Positions 57,606 through 61,975 of a DNA stretch of 61,975 bases are shown one piece after another. A program made the translations under genes and the position numbers. The stretch is from a virus: IMG/VR virus record IMGVR_UViG_3300037247_001905, positions 1 through 61,975 of that record; one strand, written 5' to 3'. The notes beneath the pieces were generated by a model that was not told where the DNA came from, made no database searches, and worked only from the letters and a program-made list of their open reading frames with translations. Positions within the stretch are counted from its first letter, which is position 1; the number at the start of each line of letters is the position of its first letter.

Positions 57606-58059
57606 GGGACATGCGCGCGATCGCGTCGGCCACCCGGTCGACAGCGGCGTCGAACTGGGGCGGCGTGACCCCGAGACGACGTGGATTTAGGTCACGGGCG
57701 ATGGCCAAGAGGCCCACGGCGCTGCGAGCGCGCTCCTCGAAGTCATTGCCCATGCTGGAGATATAGCTCTTGGGGATGCGCTTGGGGATGTCGTGCCCAC
57801 CGGGACGCAGCAGAACCGCGAGGCAAAGCTGAAAGGACTGAAGCCACACGAAACGACGGCCGTCGGGCACCTCCATATAACGAGCGCCAAGGGCTGAATA
57901 CCACGCGCGGAAGGTCTCGATGGTGTGCCCGAAATGCTCGAAGTGGTCAAAGAGTTCAATGTCGTCGACCAGATCAAGCCCGGCACCGAGGCGAATGGCG
58001 GTGTGTGTCCGCCGTATTGACGGGGGGCGGGTCGCTGGTGTATCGTCTGGGTGCCCCAC
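57532..58059 (-). CDS. Hypothetical protein, 175 aa
   Basis: GTG start three bases behind the previous stop. Mixed helical protein with an aspartate-rich N-terminal part (DDIELFDHFEHFG) and a basic C-terminus; may also be a terminase-related protein. Overlaps the 166-aa gene by 74 bases, which is unusual for this genome. Confidence 0.5.
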   Translation of the reverse strand: MGHPDDTPATRPPSIRRTHTAIRLGAGLDLVDDIELFDHFEHFGHTIETFRAWYSALGARYMEVPDGRRFVWLQSFQLCLAVLLRPGGHDIPKRIPKSYISSMGNDFEERARSAVGLLAIARDLNPRRLGVTPPQFDAAVDRVADAIARMSLANAATIDRRARQRANKATHPIPP

Positions 58060-58062
58060 CGC

Positions 58063-58848
58063 TCACGACCTCGAAACAGGGCCGACGAGTCCAGCCAATG
58101 TTGTCGGCGATGTCCGCAACGAAGGCAGCCGACCCACGAGCGGGGGGCCTAGATAGGCGTCGCCTTCTAGGTCGTACAACTCACGCAGCGCTTCGTAAGT
58201 TGCGTCTTCCTGAGAAAGCCCCTTGTTCCGGTACGACTCAACACGAAGGAGGAAGAATGCACGGCGTTTAGAACGTGTGCGCGCGTCGGGTGCGGTTGGG
58301 TCGTACGGCAGATTGGAGACGGGCGGGACGAGCGGCCGGCTTGGAGCCTGCGGCGTTGTTGCTGATGGCGTCGCCGGCGGTAGCGGTTTCGGCCCAAGCG
58401 GAAACATCGGTATGGGTATTGCTAGCGGCAGTGCTGGCGGCTTTTCCCTCTTTGGCGGCACGAATAACTGTGGTTTTGTTGGCGCGGGTGTCTGTGGTTT
58501 TGTTGGTGCGGGTGTTGGCAGCGGTGTCGGCTGCGGCGTTTGCGTCGCGGGTGCTGCTTTCGTGGTGGTGTTGTCTGCTTTGGCGGGGCGGCGGAAAGCG
58601 TTGGGATTGTTGATGCGACCGGCGGCTTTCAGCGCAGAGCGGTTGGGGTCGCTCAGTCGGCCGATGATGTCGCCAACATCGAAAATCTTGTCTTGGACTT
58701 GGCGGTCGTCGTCTTTAGCAGTGCCTTTGGGTTTCGCGGCAAGGAGCTGCGCACGACGATCGGCCAGCATGGTCAATCGTTGGCCCGCGTTCTGGAGCAA
58801 GGATCGGGCGGCACCGATCCCCTTACTGGCTGGGCGTGCCTGTGGCAT
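58063..58848 (-). CDS. Pro/Ala/Thr-rich protein heading the morphogenesis operon, 261 aa
   Basis: Start chosen at 58848 since the -10 box TACACT lies just upstream and longer frames cross the divergent region. N-terminal 70 residues are helical; 85-170 is a Pro/Thr/Ala/Lys linker with a PAPTKPQTPAPTKPQ repeat; the C-terminus (KRRAFFLLRVESYRNKG...) is a helical domain. No ribosome-binding site, so its message may be leaderless. Function unknown. Confidence 0.6.
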   Translation of the reverse strand: MPQARPASKGIGAARSLLQNAGQRLTMLADRRAQLLAAKPKGTAKDDDRQVQDKIFDVGDIIGRLSDPNRSALKAAGRINNPNAFRRPAKADNTTTKAAPATQTPQPTPLPTPAPTKPQTPAPTKPQLFVPPKREKPPALPLAIPIPMFPLGPKPLPPATPSATTPQAPSRPLVPPVSNLPYDPTAPDARTRSKRRAFFLLRVESYRNKGLSQEDATYEALRELYDLEGDAYLGPPLVGRLPSLRTSPTTLAGLVGPVSRS

Positions 58849-58854
58849 GACGGG

Positions 58855-58884
58855 AGTGTAGCAGATAGACGGCAAGGCAACCAA
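58855..58884 (-). promoter_or_regulatory. Sigma70-like promoter of the minus-strand operon
   Basis: On the minus strand TTGGTT, 18 bp, TACACT. The ATG at 58848 follows the -10 box after 6 bases, giving a leaderless transcript. A 15-mer repeat copy lies 6 bp upstream of the -35 box, between the divergent genes. Confidence 0.5.
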
Positions 58885-58890
58885 AAAGAG

Positions 58891-58902
58891 GGCTTGGGCG
58901 GC
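58891..58902 (-). repeat. Genome-wide 15-mer, reverse copy (divergent promoter region)
   Basis: GGCTTGGGCGGCAAG (58891-58905) between the divergently transcribed morphogenesis operon and the helicase gene; a good place for an operator. Confidence 0.85.
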
Positions 58903-58922
58903 AAGGGAATCGGAGGCGATGC

Positions 58923-60371
58923 ATGAGTAAGCCGCTGGAACTGGGCAGCAAGGAGCCGATGAAGATTGCACGGGCGATAGCTGCAACGGTGCTTGGGGGT
59001 GAGTTGCCAAGGTTGCTGCGGGTAGGGGAGCATTGGTACGCGTGGAAAGAGCTTGTCACCCACAGCCGGTGGATGGAGGTGCCGCCGGAGTGGGTGTTTG
59101 ATTGTGCGGCGCTGGCGCTGGAGGACGCGTGCGTGCTAACGGTGAAGCATGACGACAGCGGAAAGACCGAGGTGCGTGATCGGTTGAAACCGAAGGTGAC
59201 GGATGTTAGAGAGGTCGTGGGGTTTCTCGAGACGGTGTGCAGGCACGAGGGCGGGATGCCGGCGTGGGTCGGGAAGAAACCGAAGGGGGCGCCGAGTGCG
59301 GACGAGTTGACGGCGTTCGCCGACCGCCTGGTATGGATAGACGGGAGCAAGCCGCCGGAATGGGTCACGTTTGAGAGGGACGAGCGATGGTTCGGGTTGG
59401 CAGTTGCGCCGGCGGCGTGGGATCCAAAGGCGAAGTGTCCAGAATGGGAACGGTCGATGAAAAGATGGCTCGATGGGGAGCAGAGCGCCGTCGAGTTGCG
59501 GGAGCGGTTCTACGGGGATCTGCTGCGGGCGCACAGGTGTCATGGGTACGCGCTGTACGAGTATGGAGAGACGAAGGCGGGGAAGGGCATCGGCACGCGG
59601 TTGTTGCAGGCGGCGCTCGGCGGCGCGCCGTCGTACTACGGCACGCGGATGGAAGTGGTGTCGGGCGAGTTCGGGCAGGACGGGTTGGAGCGCGCGCAGG
59701 TAACGGTGGTGGGCGAGTTGCACGGCGACCTGCGGCGGGGCGTTGGCGATCGGTTGGGGAGTCTCATCAAGACGATCCTGGGGTGGGATACGACAACGCT
59801 GAACGCAAAGCACGTCAGATTGCGGCAGGTGGAATACCAGTGCGGGCTCATTTTGCAGGGCAACCCGCTAGTGCGGCTGCCGGACGACAAGAAGAGTCTG
59901 AGCGGGAAGCTGCTGTTCCTGTATTTTGGAGCGAGCGCGTTGGGAGCAGAGGACTTGGGATTGGAGACGAGGCTGCACAAAGAGTTGGCAGGGATCATGT
60001 TGCGGTGGTGCGAAGCCGCATGGCGGCTGGGGGAGGCGAAAGCCGGAGAGCGATGGCCAAAAACCGAGGCCGGCACTGCTATTCAGTTGCGGTTGGAGCA
60101 GGATACGCACCCAGTCGATTCTTTCGTGGGAGCAGCGTTTGAGCGGTCGCCTCGGTGGTTTGTGACGGGGGATGTTGTTGGGAGGCAACGGGCGGTGTGG
60201 AAAGCCGCAACGGGTCTGGATATTGAGAGGGAGAACGGAAATGCCGTAAGTGACCTGCGGTTGTGTTCGTACATCGAAGAACACCTAACGGGTGGTGGTG
60301 TCACGCTATGCCGTCGGAAAAATAAGAGGGGGTTGCAGGGATTGAAGCCGTTGCAGAAGTTGAGGCTGTAG
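58923..60371 (+). CDS. SF3 helicase (D5/DUF5906-like), 482 aa
   Basis: Replicative helicase of the plasmid/phage D5 type. Walker A GETKAGKG (215-222) in GExxxGKG form, Walker B VTVVGELHG (260-268), and motif C LILQGNPL (309-316) with the sensor Asn. The first 180 residues have no primase signature, so this is a helicase-only version. GGAGG precedes the ATG. It stands alone, divergent from the structural operon, and is the last plus-strand gene before the putative origin region. Confidence 0.75.
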   Translation: MSKPLELGSKEPMKIARAIAATVLGGELPRLLRVGEHWYAWKELVTHSRWMEVPPEWVFDCAALALEDACVLTVKHDDSGKTEVRDRLKPKVTDVREVVGFLETVCRHEGGMPAWVGKKPKGAPSADELTAFADRLVWIDGSKPPEWVTFERDERWFGLAVAPAAWDPKAKCPEWERSMKRWLDGEQSAVELRERFYGDLLRAHRCHGYALYEYGETKAGKGIGTRLLQAALGGAPSYYGTRMEVVSGEFGQDGLERAQVTVVGELHGDLRRGVGDRLGSLIKTILGWDTTTLNAKHVRLRQVEYQCGLILQGNPLVRLPDDKKSLSGKLLFLYFGASALGAEDLGLETRLHKELAGIMLRWCEAAWRLGEAKAGERWPKTEAGTAIQLRLEQDTHPVDSFVGAAFERSPRWFVTGDVVGRQRAVWKAATGLDIERENGNAVSDLRLCSYIEEHLTGGGVTLCRRKNKRGLQGLKPLQKLRL

Positions 60372-60410
60372 CACTGATTTTGGTTGCTGGTGCGTGGAAA
60401 ATCAGGGTTT

Positions 60411-60422
60411 GCCGCCCAAGCC
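60411..60422 (+). repeat. Genome-wide 12-mer, forward copy (non-coding)
   Basis: TTTGCCGCCCAAGCC (60408-60422) in the 59-bp gap between two convergent genes; no protein constraint applies. Confidence 0.85.
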
Positions 60423-60430
60423 GTGAGCGC

Positions 60431-60712
60431 TTAGTCAGAGGGCGGGAACTGCTGGGGGTGGTTTCGGCAGAAGAGTTGGGCGTGGAGCATGTGCCGGCCG
60501 ATGTCTATCAGGCCGAGGGCGTGGGTGGATGACGGGTAGTACCAGGTGCCGAGTGGGGCGCCGTCGTTGGGGCCGTCGTTGGTGGGCTCGAGTTCGACGA
60601 CGATGAAGGCGCCCCGCGTGCGCCGCATGATCTCGCTGCTGAGTTCGTCGAGGGTGTAGGTCGCGAGCGGGTTGACGTCGAGGGCGTTGGGTTTGTCGGG
60701 GGTGTCGGTCAT
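60431..60712 (-). CDS. Hypothetical protein, 93 aa
   Basis: Acidic N-terminus with a helix (YTLDELSSEIMRRTRGAFIVV) followed by a beta-rich part. ATGA overlap with the upstream gene. Convergent with the helicase gene. Function unknown. Confidence 0.6.
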   Translation of the reverse strand: MTDTPDKPNALDVNPLATYTLDELSSEIMRRTRGAFIVVELEPTNDGPNDGAPLGTWYYPSSTHALGLIDIGRHMLHAQLFCRNHPQQFPPSD

Positions 60713-61032
60713 GCGTTGTTGTTGAGGGCGTGTGCTGCCGCGCGGCGGAGTTGGCGGGAGCGGCGCAGGGCGTCTTTGTCGCTGGTGAGAGCTTCGAGTT
60801 TTTGGCGTTGGATGGCGGCAACGCGTTTCTCGGGGGCGCGTGGGAAATGCTCGGCGTGTTTGGCGGGCGTGATCGCGGCTTGCAGTTTGGTAAGACGGGC
60901 CTCGAGGACGCGTTGTTCAGGACTGAGGGGAGAGAGCTTGGCGTGTTCGTCGGCGGTGAGCGGGACGAAGTCGTCACGGCGGTCGCGGGGGATGTCTGAG
61001 AGTTTGAGGATCTCGCCGGTGTGTGGATTCAT
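60709..61032 (-). CDS. Hypothetical basic helical protein, 107 aa
   Basis: AGGAG before the ATG at 61032. MNPHTGEILKLSDIPRD start, then long charged helices (LSPEQRVLEARLTKLQAAI, EKRVAAIQRQKLEAL) with Arg/Ala-rich end. May bind nucleic acid. A GC-rich hairpin stands 25 bases upstream of the start. Confidence 0.6.
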   Translation of the reverse strand: MNPHTGEILKLSDIPRDRRDDFVPLTADEHAKLSPLSPEQRVLEARLTKLQAAITPAKHAEHFPRAPEKRVAAIQRQKLEALTSDKDALRRSRQLRRAAAHALNNNA

Positions 61033-61056
61033 GGGGGGCTCCTGGGAAAATGGGAC

Positions 61057-61084
61057 CGCCCCCGATGGAGGGACCACGGGGGCG
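61057..61084 (-). promoter_or_regulatory. GC-rich leader hairpin upstream of the 107-aa gene
   Basis: CGCCCCCG (61057-61064) and CGGGGGCG (61077-61084) form a perfect 8-bp stem; on the minus strand it is followed by GTCCCATTTTC and then AGGAG. Could be a terminator-like attenuator. Confidence 0.4.
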
Positions 61085-61085
61085 A

Positions 61086-61747
61086 TCCTGAAAGGGACGC
61101 GGGGAGTGTAGGGGGTAAGGGGCGGGAACGCAAGGCCGGGGTTGTGGGCGGCGGACGCTGGTGGGGCGGGACGGAGAGGGATTTTGTGGGCCGGTGGGTG
61201 GCTGAAGGGGGGCGAGGGCTTAGAGAGCGTTTGGGGGCTTCTGAGCGGTGGGTGGTTCTAAGCGTGGGACGGCAGAGGTACCGAACATGGGGGTGGGCGC
61301 GCGGGGATCGGAGCAAAATCGGGCAGAGGTGGACCTGAGAGGGGGTCGTGCCACTTTTTGAAAAGTGTAAGTGGTTGGGGGGCGAGGGGTTAGGGGGAAT
61401 CGTGCCAGTTTTGACGTTTGTAGGGGGGCGGGGGTTTGGGCCGCGTGCCTGGGCGTGCGTGGGTCTCTATATGTGTTTACAAGTGTCATAAGTGGCATAA
61501 AGAGGGTAAGGGCTGCTGGGGCAAGGGGTTACGGCTGCCACTTTGGGTGACGTTACGGGTACGTTGTGCCGGTTTGTGGTGGCGAAAACCTAACAGGGGG
61601 GTAACACTTTGGAGACAGAGACCTTGAGCGTGGGGAAATGTCCCCACACCCTGCCACGCTCGTTGCCGGGGGGCCGGTGGGGGGTCTTCTCCCTATGCGT
61701 CACGGGCACCCACTCCATCGTTAGGTATATGGTTGGTGGCTGGTTCA
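61086..61747. other. Gene-free region, candidate origin
   Basis: About 660 bp without a gene. TGCCACTT-like sites lie at 61349, 61403 (G for C), 61487 (reverse), 61536 and 61601 (partial), and CACTTTT/AAAAGTG forms a palindrome with a 2-base centre at 61352-61367. A promoter-like TTTACA-N16-TAAAGA is at 61476-61503. ACACCCTGCCACGC occurs here (near 61645) and again in the terminal repeat. Short open frames have no ribosome-binding site. Confidence 0.45.
61476..61503 (+). promoter_or_regulatory. Possible promoter in the gene-free region
   Basis: TTTACA, 16 bp, TAAAGA; overlaps the reversed TGCCACTT site at 61487. If used, it would read toward the terminal repeat and the left block. Confidence 0.3.
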
Positions 61748-61975
61748 GTTGCCGCCCAAGGCCATAGGCTAGTGGTTGCCAACGGTGGGCCTGTTGAGAA
61801 TGGGTTCTCACTAAGCATGTAGTGGTGGCTACGACCATAGCTACGACACCCTGCCACGCCAACACGACCGATGCAGTAGAGGTGACTGCCGGCACGCCAG
61901 CATGACCGCTGCGGCTGGTGCGGTCGCCCTCCGTTGGTGCGGGGGTGTGCCGCTGGCGTGGCGGGGTGCCGCCCG
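61748..61975. repeat. Right copy of the 228-bp direct terminal repeat
   Basis: Same as 1-228 with A instead of G at 61875. The copy starts with the GTTGCCGCCCAAGGCC variant of the genome-wide repeat. Confidence 0.9.

Noticed and set aside
57105-58059. Confident naming of the terminase small subunit
   Set aside because: Two candidate genes upstream of the large subunit; neither shows a clear HTH or family pattern, so only one was marked as possible.
61350-61367. CACTTTT/AAAAGTG palindrome as a terminator
   Set aside because: No gene ends near it and the arms are A/T-rich without a GC stem; kept only as a possible protein site.
61436-61895. Open frames in the gene-free right end on both strands
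   Set aside because: No ribosome-binding sites, skewed composition, and the minus-strand one runs across the terminal repeat.
1-61975. tRNA genes and CRISPR arrays
   Set aside because: No cloverleaf with a TTCGA loop and no regularly spaced direct repeats were seen by reading.

Overview
The window looks like the complete genome of a tailed, podovirus-like phage. The first 228 bases recur at the end (61748-61975) with one mismatch, so the unique length is about 61.7 kb. This is either a short direct terminal repeat or the overlap of a circular or permuted assembly. Terminase, portal, scaffold, capsid and large tail/ejection proteins are present, and no tape-measure or sheath gene is seen. I recognise no integrase, RNA polymerase, tRNA or endolysin. 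The host is probably a planctomycete. The secreted protein at 27929-29638 ends in two copies of the DLTTQG...PDG...GAD dockerin-like repeat that I associate with Phycisphaerae-type planctomycetes. This host call is an inference from one protein.

Layout. (1) 1-508: terminal repeat plus an untranslated leader with a sigma70-like promoter at 297-325. (2) 509-30722, plus strand: first about 30 small genes, mostly unknown, several headed by a hairpin + TTCAACC + ACACGAAAGGA leader cassette. Then come replication and repair genes (family 4-type uracil-DNA glycosylase, GroES-like co-chaperonin, family A DNA polymerase, ERCC4-type nuclease). Next are virion-like proteins (450 and 896 aa), a holin/lipoprotein fusion, and a recombination module (PD-(D/E)XK nuclease, Sak4-like ATPase, acidic-tailed SSB-like protein, Dda/RecD-like helicase). 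The block closes with the dockerin-bearing beta-helix protein and an HNH endonuclease. (3) 30732-58848, minus strand: the morphogenesis operon, read right to left, from packaging genes through portal, scaffold, capsid, adaptor and tail nozzle to internal/ejection proteins. A glycan cassette (GT25, GT29-like, Maf/CST-like transferase, methyltransferase and a 170-residue Ser/Thr/Ala/Gly mucin-like protein) sits between adaptor and nozzle. (4) 58923-60371, plus strand: an SF3 helicase gene with its own divergent upstream region. (5) 60431-61032, minus strand: two small genes, then about 700 bp without genes holding repeated TGCCACTT sites, a candidate replication origin.

The strongest unexplained signals are two. 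First, a 12-bp core, GCCGCCCAAGCC (10 of the copies as the 15-mer CTTGCCGCCCAAGCC), occurs 21 times on either strand, in all reading frames and between genes, so the DNA itself seems to be selected. Second, the glycosyltransferase-plus-mucin cassette suggests that the phage glycosylates its own virion. Other points of interest are a hairpin matching the 16S rRNA 790 loop in a structured leader at 22736-22944, a small gene apparently overprinted inside the DNA polymerase gene, and two promoters placed so close to start codons that the transcripts may be leaderless.
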